Part shown: piece after piece, positions 34,681-47,321 of the stretch
How positions within the stretch are numbered: position 1 is the stretch's first letter
Layout of the letters: each line of letters opens with the position of its first letter
NCBI GenBank assembly: GCA_914767715.1
Contig: OU612074.1
Coordinates: 17,716,062 to 17,780,061 of the forward strand
Reading direction: 5' to 3'
DNA: 64,000 nt
Source: Membranipora membranacea
Lineage: Eukaryota > Bryozoa > Gymnolaemata > Cheilostomatida > Membraniporidae
Notes under the pieces: generated by a model
What the model saw: only the letters and a program-made list of their open reading frames with translations
Told to the model about the DNA's origin: nothing
Databases searched by the model: none
Translations under genes and position numbers: made by a program

Positions 34681-37600
34681 ATGGACTATCGGGAGAACTC
34701 ATCCGGCAGAGAAAGGCAGTATTATTTGCCGAGAACAAAGCTTCCTTTTCCAGCTAGAGGTAAAGTTTTGTGGCAATATTAATACTCGGCACTGGCAGAT
34801 AAACTGACAAACTGACTGATGAATATGAGGAAAATCTTTTTGCTACTGAGGTTCAGTTGAATATTTTAGTTTTTTATGTTATTACATATTATGACTGGTT
34901 TTAAATTTATTCATACTTATGGTGAAATGAATAATGTCAGCTTATGCTTGTTACTACCAGTCGTTGTTCAAGGCTGGACGTGTATCAACTCAAAAAAGTC
35001 TAGCTTTAGAGTAGCCCTTAATACAACAATCTAGTCATACATAGTGAGCATTTCTCTCTTTGACCATGCTGTCAGCCTTCGGATGCAACTTTCACTGATC
35101 AGAGACATAACATACATTTCTCTATCATCCTCACCATGTAAAAATACAAATCAATCAATCAAGAGTCCAGATCCAGTGTTTCACTTCCTCATCCCTAACA
35201 AACTGCTCCATTTATTCTCCTCTATAGCATATTGTAACCAGCGGGTGCCGTTGGGTGGTGGTGGGCCTACAGATTGGGGGGCTCAGACTAAGTGAAACCC
35301 CGAACTGGAAAACACATCATCATCACTATCAAACTTTTCCCTGTAACCCTGGCCTGGACAATAAATCCTCACAGGGTTGTGGGACTTACATGTTCTTTTA
35401 GAAAACTATTCGGAAAACATTGAATGTGATAGACTGCCAATAAAAGTTTCACTGCATAAAAAAGTTTGATATCTGTCAGCTTAACAAAAGGAGAAAAGCT
35501 TAGAAATTCTAATTATCACAGATTGATAAAGTTCAGTCCAGAATGCATTATATATATTTATTTGCTGATCAAAGCCATGGAGGCCAAATATTCTTGAACT
35601 TTCCATGACAACATTGAATAATTTTTACAAAATCCAGTCAAGAATTGCATTGTGGGAATGAATTATATTAAGCCTTCGTTCAGAAGTTTTGAAAAATGCT
35701 AGCGGTTTAGGTTGTCAAGCCTATTTCTGGCTTTCAAATTTCACCTCTGATTCTTAGCCTAAGGTCAATGAAGTGAAATAGAAAATTGACAGAGTGAAGA
35801 ATGGTTTTGCAATCAACAGCTGGAGGGAGAGAGGTCATTGAATCAATACAATATAATGATTTATTTTGTTTTAATTTTATAGTTATTCTTACCTTATTTT
35901 ACAGTGTACGGAGAGACATACGGAGGAGACCCGTATAAACCGAGCGGTAAAACTCCAAACACTGACGTCGAGCTAATAGCATCTCGAGCTGCCAGGAGGC
36001 GTATGTACGGATTCAATCTACCAAATGTAAGTAAACAGGATAAGTCAGGACAGGGAGAGTAAAACTTTAGGGGGCATTTATATATCATGTTAATATGTTT
36101 ACATGCTTTTGGCGATTCATCAAGACGTTCTTACTACCCTAACACACCAGCTTATTGTTAACCCACTGGTCTTGTAACTGATTCATAATTCAAGATTGTA
36201 GTATCGATATAATAATTGAGTATTACGGTATACGACAGAGCTTCTTCATTGGGAGATTTGCAACAAATAACTCATGGGCTTGATTAAACCAAGGAGTTAA
36301 ACTCCTTGATTAACCTGAGTGAATTCCTTCTTAGCCAGAGAGCAATTCCTTCCCCTTGGAATTTCATTTTGCCTTGAGATTGTGATAATACCAAAATATA
36401 ATTAATTTATGAGTTTCTTGGTTTGCTTTGTATTTACCACTTTATTATTTACAATTATTTATTCATGTTCTAGAGAACTTTTATGGTTAGTAAACTAACA
36501 TCTAAAACCCGTATCTTGTCTGCAAATCAGCCATATCCCCTACATCTATTCAGGGTCTGATTTGAAGACAAGAAAATTGCATGACTGTATCGTAAGCAAA
36601 TGAGGTGATGGTTCTTTCAGTAATCTCAACTTTTATCTGGTGCATGGTCAATGCAAGGAATTAGAGTTTGACTCTCTAACTCCTTGGTCACAATGTGTGT
36701 TATTCATGTTCCAACAAAATTTTCCTACAATGCATCAAAGCAACCAAAGTCAGCGTTCGCAATAGACAGCATTGCTGACTTACATAGCGATTATGTCTGG
36801 TGATAATGTGGTCAGGCATCCTGCTGACTATGGGCATCAAGACCTGAGCAAATTCCTTCCCACCCTCTTACTAATGACAATATGATTATGTTCAATGCAT
36901 GATGTTCTTTTCTCTCTGAGGCCACATTATCCCCCTCCATCCCCCACCGGTTATTCAAAGACACTTTTATAATCAATGTATTTATCAATGCTCTATAAAT
37001 ACCCTTTCTCACTTGCAAGAAAAACTAGACAACTTCACCAAGAGGAGTAAAATGTTTGTGATTTCACGCAGGCTTGAAGTAGTCAAATTCAATGCATCGT
37101 ACATCACTTAACTTCATGACTTGATATACACTCCATCCTAGGCAAGAGAAAATTGGTACTAGCTAGCATTTAGCCGCCCCAATTAAATTAGATTTATTGT
37201 CAAATTATCAAATCAATTAAGCTATACTAAATGTTAGCTAACACAAACTCTTCAACAGGTTGGCTGCCATTTTGCTTTTTTAAAGGGAGCCTGCTGATGT
37301 GTGTGGATATTGTACTACTGGCCTCTGTTTATTTTGATGAATGTCAAGGTCAATAATGACAGTTAAAAAATACTAACCAGTATCCCTACTTGGTCTCATC
37401 TATTGTCTGCTCTCAATTAATCTGCACACATCCCATTTTGTAAAACTAAACCATAGCGTTTAAATTTTAAAACCTGCCAATCATGTTGCCCGCGTAGCAT
37501 TTGAAGGGGCATTTCTAGCAAAAAAACACCCCTCCTCCCACGGAAAGTAGGGATATTCCGGGATTTTATTGATGATCAATATTAGTTTTTTTTAACTTGA

Positions 37601-40600
37601 ACTAAAGTTCTATATATATTTCTTGACAGGAAATAAACGATAATGTCAGTGAAGAAGATTTGACCTTGGCTCTGATTGGTCAGGGTTTCTGTGATAACAC
37701 AACGTCACACGGAGTTCCCCATGTTTACCGTGCTACAAGTAAGAGATAAGTTTAAGATCATTTATAAGTAAAAAAAACAACTTTTAGATGAAAAACCAAG
37801 CGCCCGAATATTTATCTTGACCGAGCCTTTTAGCACTCTCAGATCAAAGCTTCTGAAGCACACACAGTCTGCCCTATATAACCTGTTATCTCACCGGTCT
37901 TTGGCTATTGTGAGACTGAATCACAACCGCGATGTAGAGACAAAATCCCTTGACGCAGTTGAAATTATTAGCTTAAAGGGTCAGTTCTATTAGAAAAGTG
38001 GATATATTGCCCCAGTAAAGTAAATATTGTGAGTTTATAGGGCAAGTAAAAACAAGAAATGTGGAGAACAGAATTTCAGTTTTTTTAAAATATTAGCAAG
38101 GATCATAGTGGATCATAGTGGTCAGGAGGAGGCAAAAAATCACTATGATTCCAATTTTAGACGTTGTAGCAATTTTACTGCAATTAGGTTCACAGGCTGC
38201 TTTATTTCATATGACCTAATGTCTTTTCAGTCTGAGTTCTTTAAAACCATATCAAACATGGCCTAGTGAACTGGAAAACTCTCTAAAGTTGTCCCCCCTC
38301 CCTCCTTTATAGCGCTACTGAATATAGTACGAATAATTTTAGGTGGTGGGAAAAGAATAATGTGGTTAATACTGACTCTACTTTCTCTTGGCGCCTTGAC
38401 TTACCACATGTGGAACTTGATCACCGAATACGCTAAGAATGATGTGTCCACAAATGTTCACCTCAACAACTCTGTCAGGCAACTAGAGTTCCCGGGTAAG
38501 CATATTAATGATGGTAGGTTTAGGGTTATAATTAGACTGGGGCGTAAAATGTACCAGGTTGAAAATGCACAGTCTACAAGAAGGTTTGCTCGTCGGTTAT
38601 CAAGTTGACAAATCTTTACTGTTCAAGTGGTATTTAAATCTTCAGGAGAGGCCTGCTAAATTATTCATCAAGCTATACTACATAGGCAGAAATATGTAGA
38701 TGAGACCTTGTTATACCTATTATAACTAGCCTAAGTCTTCAGACAGCTGCATTGGGACTTAGTTATCAAACACTCATTTTTTTTTAAATTTCAAGTGAAA
38801 AATGCTGCTGTCTGAGCAATTAGACTAACCTCAAACTAGGTTTTATTTTCTACTTCACTGATTGACTTGAACTAACTGGGAATTCCAGAAAATTGCATTG
38901 TGGGATACCAATCAAGGTAACCTATTGTTTTTGTATGTTTGTAGCTGTGACGATTTGTAACAATAACATGCTGAGAGCTTCAGCAGTAACGACAGCATTC
39001 CAGGATTTAATCACAGCCGCTAAAAATAAAAATAACAGAGACTCGGCTCAGAGAGATCTTGTTGAGGATCTGGCATATGGTGAGTCAGAAATTCTCAGAG
39101 AATTCATCCTTGAATCACAAACACTGATCATATGACATACTATTGCATGTATATATGAGGAATTTGGTGGGACAACCCGAGGTCCTTTTCTAGAGTTAGG
39201 GAGGGAAAACCTAAGGATCTCAGACTTCATTGACTCAGAGAGACACATCCCATACAAGAGGGTAATTTCACGGTCAGTGTGTGATTCACAGCCATATAAA
39301 AAAATGTACCAATTAGTCTTTTTTCCTGTTTTAATAGTTCTAACTGCAAAGATCGTAGTATGTCTTCTCTTGTGGATTATGATTGAGTATGCGGCACATT
39401 ATAGGAGCATCAGACTAGCCTTGTCACGCAGCCAGTTTTTTTGGCTTGGCCGCGTGAATTATCAATGGTGGAAAGAGTGCCTCCCAAAAGAGAAGGTAAC
39501 TATCATTCTCTACATTATGATGTCACAGTCTCCAGGAAGTGCTTGTTCCTCGTAATGCACATTCGGGTGACTGTGACATCATAATGCAGAGAATGAGAGG
39601 CACTCTTTCCACCATTAACAATTCATACCAAGTAGAGCATCGAATCTTTTTACCATGTAAATCTGACACAACTCTATCATAAGTAACCACCTGACTGTAA
39701 CATGTTTTGGTCTTTGGGTAGTTTTTAAGCGCTTAAACTGTGTCGGGATGGGTGGTAGTAGCATTTCATTATCAACCACTTCCCCCACTTGAAGTTTTTA
39801 ATATAGGCTAAGGCGTGCTAAAACTAATTTATTTGTATTTTTTATCGTTGATTAGCGATGATGTCGTTTTGACCCAGACTACCTTCTTCTTACAGAGTAT
39901 GCCCTTCTTGATGACGACTTCAAATATGAATTAGGACATCAGCTCAATGATACTATAGTCGAAGCAAATTTTAATCTAATCGATGTCCTAGAGGATTTCA
40001 ATCATTTCTTTGACCCTGATCTTGGAAACTGTTACACCTTCAACCACTTCAGCCTCGCACCTAATATCAGTTCTCAGGCTAGAGCTGGCTCAGGCTACGG
40101 TGAGTAAATGATCAAATTTTAGAGGGTTGAAACACTTGAAATATATTGGAGACATGTGGGACTTGATCAATTGAACCAAGGCAAGGTATGCCTGTTTTTA
40201 TGAAATTGCTTTTAATTGATAACCCCTTGAACAAAAGAAGACATAGGAGGCAATGTGATGCCTGTGTTTGTACCAGTAAACTATTTCTCAACAATTTATA
40301 TTTAAAGTCACCTATTCAATTCGCAACAAAAATTACTTTCACAACCTGACTTGTCAAGGGATTTCATGTTATTAATATCCTTGAGCGGTTTCGATTTCAA
40401 GTGCAAAATCTTAGATGAATTGACTATTCTACTCAGCAGCACGCAACTCAAAACATAAATATTTATTACATTCCAGGCACCACATTTCAGCACAATATTT
40501 TATTGCTTTTGTTGGATTGATTACAACCGGATTACAGAATCAAAATTGTGTTTCTAAAGTCAAATCTAAAACAAAGGAACTAGACCAATGGTTTTTAACT

Positions 40601-43600
40601 CATGTTGCCCTATGTTGTTTTGTGCTTATCCTTGAATCACATGAATTATTTACTTATTAACTCATATATAAAGAAAACGAACTCTGGGTGTATTTTTAAG
40701 CTTGTTTGCTGTGACAACATAGTAATGTGTAGGCTTGTGTTAGGATGTAAATACACTCTTGTCCGAATCTGTCTCAATGACCTTGCATAGCAAATATCAC
40801 AAGACTTGATACCCTGTTAGAAGCATACTAAGGATATTTCGGTCATATATGACTACAGATAATAATTCTGTGGTTGGAAAAGAGTTTTTTGGATGGTCAG
40901 CTATCACGTCTGATTACACAAGCAGTAACTTTGGGACCTGTTTACAGTCAGCCTGCTCTCTTTGTTGTGAAATGTTGTATCAACAAAACTTGTATTGACT
41001 AAATTTCATTAGAGAGTTGTTGTTTGTCAAACTAATGGAGTATGTTTCTTATTTCCTAGGTCTCTCCCTATATATCAACTTAGAGCAGTATAATTATGTA
41101 CCGTTTATGACGGAAGCCTCTGGTCTGAGAGTTTTGGTACATGATATAAATGAGATGCCTTTTCCCAGTGACTCGGGTATAACTGTCCCACCAAACACCC
41201 TCACAAGAATCAGTATTCGAAGGGTAAGTATAAGCCAAAACATTTATAATCTTAACCTGTGTCCTGTATGCTACTTAGCTTACCTTAACTTTAAGCAGGG
41301 AGTCTGTCCCAAACTCCCTCCTTTGAGTAACGCAGACTTATTATGATAGTATAATGGAGTTGCTTACTCATTCTTCATGACGAGGCAACTCCAAAGAGTT
41401 TTGACAAAAGGCAAACGATCGGCACATTTTGTTCTGGCCTGTTGAAAGTTTGTCTAGATGACGATTCCAGACAGAATTGGCAAGTCACCAATTTGTCTCG
41501 TAATAACGTAACAGAAGATAACAGCCTTTTCATATCTTATATATTAGAAAATTGTTTTGTGATAGGAGCAGAGAGTTATGTGAGGCCATCCCATAACTGA
41601 TTGCAGTATAATTACCCTAGAGGAATGAGAATTCAACAAAGGGAAAGTTCACCATTTGGTGCAAACATTGAATTGTGAAATTCATGGTCATGGCTAACAT
41701 TTACTCAGTCTATTTGCCATAGATAGTGAAATTTTGTGCTGGCAAACATTTAGGTCACCCTTTGACTAGCTAAACTATTCTTTTTAGACTGATATCACAA
41801 GGTTAGGTAAACGGTACGGAGATTGTCTGACAGATCTAGCTACACCAGAGACTATCTATCAGTATAAATATGGATATAAATACAGTAAAAGTGCCTGTGA
41901 AAAAACCTGCATACAGCGGCAGGTATGATTTCAATATTCAGGCCCGTAAATCTGGGGAGGCGAGGAGACACTGCCTCCCCCAGAACGCTATTGAAATGGC
42001 TACACAATACTATAATTGAAGAATACATGTTAGAATTGGCCCCTTTTAGACTTCCATTCACAATGTACATTCTGTAAAATGGTTGTAAGGTGGAGCTTGG
42101 TCCCAAACCCCATAGAAGGAGCATTCAGCACCCCTGGTGTTGCTTTGCCTACACTACCACTTTTTCTAAACAACTGTGCTAATATTATGAGAATTTGGCA
42201 CGTAGACAGCTTTTTGGTGTTTTTCTACTAAGTTAAAAAAAGTTAGATTATTTCTACCTTGTGATAATTTATCAAATCTTCTATCACGAGAATTATAGGA
42301 TGATAATTCAAATGATAAACAGCTGGAGTACCCTAGAGGAAGGGAAAAATACTCCTAGGGAGAAATGTTAACTGAGCTAATAATATTTCCTCTCCCATAG
42401 CGAGCAACTTGGTGCTAGCTGAAAATGACACTCGTCAAAACTAGAGACTAAATTCTAGCTTTTACCCCTCTAGGGTGTAATAGACTGATCATTTGTTTTT
42501 GAAATGGTTGATTACAGATTATAGCAAACTGCTCATGCTACATACCACAGATCCCATACAATGCTTCATTCTTCTCATCTGACGCCAATATAGAACCATG
42601 TTATCAGTGGGACACGGAGGAATCTGGTAAGACAACTTACAAGCTTACAAAATAAATATGTAGTCTATATATGATTATTAACCATCTACCCCGATCACAC
42701 ATTACTGAGATATCGGCTCCATGGATGAAAAGCCAGTCAAGCCTTGAGCTGGAAACCCCTAAAATCTGCTTACAATTTCCTGACTCTGGACTTGCACCTA
42801 ATAGCAATCGAACCTAGATTCTTCGAACAGTAAAACTCAAATATCTAAACTTACATCAAAAACCTTGTGTGAGTAGCTTGCATTGAGGGCCTACCGTATC
42901 CTTCCGCCAAGTAATAGTCCAATTAACTGAGAGTCAACACTGCAGAGACCTAAAATCTATCTATTGAGCCTCAAAGCATACAACTAAACCTGCAGAGCCC
43001 TGTAAAAAAACTCTTTCAACTCCATTTAACGACAAGTTGATTTTCTATTTAGATTGTATGAACGATATCTGGGATGAGTTCTCTTTTGGAACTTTGAGAT
43101 GTACAGAGTGCAAGGACAGATGCAGGTGAGACTTGTGAGAAATAACAGATGCTAGGGCCAAAAATATGTAATAAACCACTATATTTTGTACGAGAAAGTT
43201 GTCAAATCGCTATACATTTTTTGTCATTGCAAGTGACATCATTGATGTTGTCACATTTGTGTGATTTGAAATTATGATGTTGCCGCATCAGCAATGAATA
43301 AGAAACTCCTGCAGTTGTTAAAAATGCTATCGTTTAATCGAGATTCACAACAAAGCCTGTGTTGTTTTTTTGGTTTTAGTGAGGTACAATATGATATCAT
43401 CCCTACATCAACTGTCTGGCCAGCTCCAACCTATATGGTGAGTGAACTATACAAAATATATACCATGGTCCTAGCTATGGCACGTCAGCCAATTCAGTGT
43501 TTCCCAGATGCCTCCGGCACAGAGTCGCACCATTTTAGTTAGAAAAAGAGGCCATGGCTGTGACGGGAATAAACCTAATGTGTTAAACCACCTTTGAATT

Positions 43601-44660
43601 TCAATACAAGCCTTTTCTGAAAAAAGCGATTTTTTAGGAATTATTATTAGTTGTCTTCTTTATGTACAAGAAAAGACAATATTTACCTTACTTATATCAT
43701 ATTCTTAATTGACAAATGTCAAATTCTCATTGGCCGGGGGGGGGGGGGGATGAAAGCTTTCACATTAGTTGCATTCAGCTTGCTAGTGCACTGATATTTA
43801 TAAAATTGGGTCACAACCTGTTATCTGGTCCATACAAACTCATTGCTGATCATAGTCGTCTATCATCTCTGTCGGATGTTTTACCTATTAAATGCCCGCT
43901 ACTGGTAACTATGATGGTCTGCAAAAGGAGAGCGAGACTTTGGGAATTAAAATGGATTTATTTTTACAGACAAAACAGCTTCCTGCAATGACTCAGCAGT
44001 AAAGATAAGTGTAGGAAATTGCCTGCAATCGGATTTCTTTCATTGATATTTAAAAATGGATCATGAATTTTACTATTTTAATAACTGTTAAATATTTTAT
44101 TTCTTTTACAGGTTGACTTGGTCAACAACGTAGCAACTGATTATCCAAGTCTAGCAGAAGCGGTAATTAGAGAGTACGGTGGAAATGACGCTTCAATAGA
44201 GAAAGCAGTCCGGGAAAATCTGCTGAGAATAGAGTTATTCTATGACAGAATCGCCAAAACAGAAGTGGTGCAATCGCCTGCTGTCACTGATTTCCAGTTT
44301 ATATCAGATATAGGTATCTATAAGTATCTACGCTGTCGCAGGTTGATTGAAACCTGAAAGATATCGTCCTATGCCCTATGGTGTTTTACGAAATTATTTG
44401 ATATTATATCATACGCATCGCTATAGGTAGCGATAACTGCAACATCTGATGAACATGTTTATGGAACATATCTTTTATAATTTGTAGGTGGTTCACTGGG
44501 ATTGTGGGTAGGCTGGTCGATGCTGACAATATTCGAGTTCGGAGAACTGTTTATTGACATGATAGTATTGTGCTGTACACAAATAAGTGCTCGGAAAAAT
44601 AAAAAGAAGACTCATCCTCATCGGATCAAAGTCCAACAAAGTGGTCTCATAGACAGATGA
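34681..44660 (+). CDS. DEG/ENaC-family sodium channel subunit, paralogue A
   Basis: This is a plasma-membrane cation channel subunit of the degenerin/ENaC/ASIC family, which assembles as trimers. Exons: 34681-34759, 35905-36026, 37630-37738, 38343-38495, 38945-39079, 39896-40099, 41060-41223, 41788-41922, 42518-42626, 43053-43125, 43380-43437, 44112-44313 and 44488-44660. They join in frame to 571 residues, a normal family length. The N-terminal gating motif His-Gly is at 94-95 (TTSHGVPHV). TM1 is about 108-130. The Cys-rich ectodomain has GNCYTFN at 243-249, LVHDINEMPFP, and several paired cysteines including CSCYIPQIPY. TM2 starts GGSLGLWVGWSMLT, with Gly-Trp-Ser at 523-525 in the place of the Gly-x-Ser selectivity filter. 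A basic tail follows. ATG 34681 is chosen because its exon ends in the required phase. Ligand and gating cannot be read from sequence. Confidence 0.93.
39464..39618. repeat. Fold-back element in a channel-gene intron
   Basis: Inverted arms (AATGGTGGAAAGAGTGCCTC... and its complement; CATTCTCTACATTATGATGT and its near-complement) face each other across about 25 bp. It lies in the intron between exons 39079 and 39896 of paralogue A. Frames through it are by-products. Confidence 0.75.
41356..41392. repeat. Small hairpin, family copy 1
   Basis: GGAGTTGC and GCAACTCC arms flank a loop in an intron of paralogue A. It resembles the hairpins at 56364 and 58804. Confidence 0.55.
43736..43749 (+). repeat. 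Poly-G run (14)
   Basis: Fourteen G in a row lie within an intron of paralogue A. Similar runs are at 30679-30690 and, as poly-C, about 46023-46034. Confidence 0.9.
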
Positions 44661-47321
44661 TTCGAGGTCAAGGCTAGAAGTGTCCCATAATGCAGTTCAC
44701 TTGCAATTTCCTGAATATGCTGATCTACATTCTGGTGCTGAAAGACATGAGCATTGCGGGAACACTTTACCAGTGTCTAGGCACATAAGATAGTGTTGTT
44801 GTTGGAGGTATCAAACCTCCCTCCAGATCATTCACTCAGGACTATAAGATATGCGGGCAAAATCTACACAGCTTCGTGAACCCATAACTGACAACGATAT
44901 CTTTACATACAGCGTTTGGCTCGATCTTTTGTCGATGTAACTACAACGTTTCATATAGTGATAGATGTTTCCCTTTTTTCTTTACTCATCAGGAGGTGTT
45001 ACAGGTTAAAACATTGCCTTGACAAACCAGGTCTTCTATCCTTTGTGTTTGTAGAAACTCGACACCTTCTGTCTCAGAGCTTATTACAGATTATGATATT
45101 TTTCATTCTCTAATATGTAATATGGAAAATTGATTTGATTTCAGGAGGGGGGCCAAGATTGTTTTAGCAAAGCAGCCCAACAGCCTACAGCAATTTACTA
45201 AATCAAATTCATCAAATGTGATATCAACACAAGTTTTCGTGATGATAGCCCTTTTTTCATAAGTCTTGTATCTATACTAATAATAAAATGCTATTCATAG
45301 TCCAATAATATTTGGGTTAGTACATCTTGGCCGGGAAGGCTGTGATATTTGCTTTTTTTATGCAAACATGTTTATTTATCAAATGAGGTGATGATGAAAA
45401 TTACCTTTGATGCAATTCTCAACTGTTATTTCCATAGTATTTTTATACCACTCAGGTATGAAGTATATAACAATATAATATTTCATATCAGTGCTTTATA
45501 CATTTCAGGCTGTTTGCTTGTCAAATCTTAATGCTGCGATTCAAGTTGACCTTTGAATGTACATCAGGGGGAGAGAATAAATACCCAAAACATAATTTAT
45601 CAATTGCAGTTGTTGTTGTTGGGAAATAATCCACCAATTGGAACCCCATTGAACCAAATAACAATAGGTAAATGTTTCACTTTGGTAAACTACCCGAGAG
45701 ACTTTACAAAAATGCTGACTTTGTGGACTCCAACAATGAAAAGCTTGAAAAAAACTCTGGTACGAATCCGTAGTGATGACTGAAAGGGATTGCGAGATGG
45801 CATGTTTGCTATTCACTGCCAGGTATTGGTGCAGCAGGAGCTGTGGGTCCGGGTTCCTCTGGGGGAGCTTTCATGATGGATTATTCAAGCCCCTAGCATC
45901 CTTGCAATCCCTGATATTTGCTTGATCCGATCAACCTGATTTACACCTGATATTACCCCTCTTTCGCATGGTGAGTTTTATCAAGCGAATAAAAGGCATA
46001 TTTGATTTTAATTAGTCTGAGCCCCCCCCCCCCCAAACTCTTGCCTCTACCCGACGGCCCCATGCCGTATGTTGTTAAGCCAATGTTGACATGCTCGTCA
46101 AGACAGCTAAATAAATCTAATGGTACCCTTTGCATATAGAGCGCAGCTACAAACTATACCCTAGTCACAAAAATTTTAAGAGTTGGTTCACTTCATCAAG
46201 CGGCCATTATAGGAACCCCATTATAAATGTGTAAACATTTGAAGCTGTGCTGAATTTGGTGAGAGTCTGTTGTAGGTCAGGTTTGAACTCACGGCTTGCT
46301 CTTGTTATATGGAGGTATTGAGCTTTCGTAAGCTGCCTTTAAAACCTGAGAGCAGCAAAAGGACCTTGATACTCAGTCTATAATCCATCAATAGAAACTC
46401 GGGCAGCACTTTAATTATTTCATAGCATTACAGTCTGATTATGAAGAGCTTATATAAAATTTACAAGAATATATAGAACGACTATTCAAAACTATTATAT
46501 CAAACAAATTAGAATACTTGACAATTGCAGAACAAAACACAAGTTTCTTTTATTTTGGATACAAGAAAACAGTAAGGCTGTAATATCATTTTGTATCCTT
46601 TGTTAAAGTTCTTTATATCCTGGAGGAGTTAATATGAGCTGTTGTTTAGTTGTAGTATGAGGATGACTTAGTGTAACTATCACCAATTTGTGGATTGATA
46701 AAGTCGGAGCTCATATTAGAGCAAAGAGGGTAAGAGAAAATGAGCTATTCTTGTGTGAACTTTTCCTCTTGCAAACACTAGACAGTACTAAAACTCCTCT
46801 AGGGTAGGGAAACTTCCCTTAAGCTCATATATAGACTAACACCAGACCTAGAACAAGTTTGTTCCCTGTTGGTGGAGGAGGGATGTTGCAAAAGTTGGGT
46901 ATATCGAGGTGCCGCAATACGCATTTTTTTCCAATATCCCTCCGCCATCACAGAGGGAACAAACTTGTTCTACATCTGTCAAAGTCTTGCGGTGTGTCCG
47001 TACTGATAGGTCAATCAAGTGCTCGCAAGCACTCATAATTAATGTTGAGCTTTCACCTAGCTATGACATTGGCGACAGAGTTTAATCGAGATCAGATTAA
47101 GTAGTTTTGAAATGAACTGACAGCTATCCTATGGATGAGCGTATAAAGAACTGTATTTGCTTTGAATATTGATCTTATTGTTTTATCTCATATCGGTATA
47201 TTAATTTCAGCCTCATTTAAATTTTGACCAGATGAATAAGTCTGATGAGATTTCCTGCATATTCAAGGTGTGATAGCACGCAATTATATTAATGTGAATT
47301 TTGTCTTTGCCTTTTGCTGGT
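44661..47321. other. Spacer between the two channel genes
   Basis: No protein-coding exon is supported, though a first exon of paralogue B could be here. An AATAAA near 45282 could end paralogue A. About 46013-46070 holds a C-rich copy of a dispersed repeat (see findings). Other open frames lack splice or family support. Confidence 0.45.

Noticed and set aside
39277-39555. 92-codon frame with hydrophobic stretches in a channel intron
   Set aside because: It runs into the inverted repeat at 39464-39618, and paralogue B has no counterpart; the exons either side join in phase without it.
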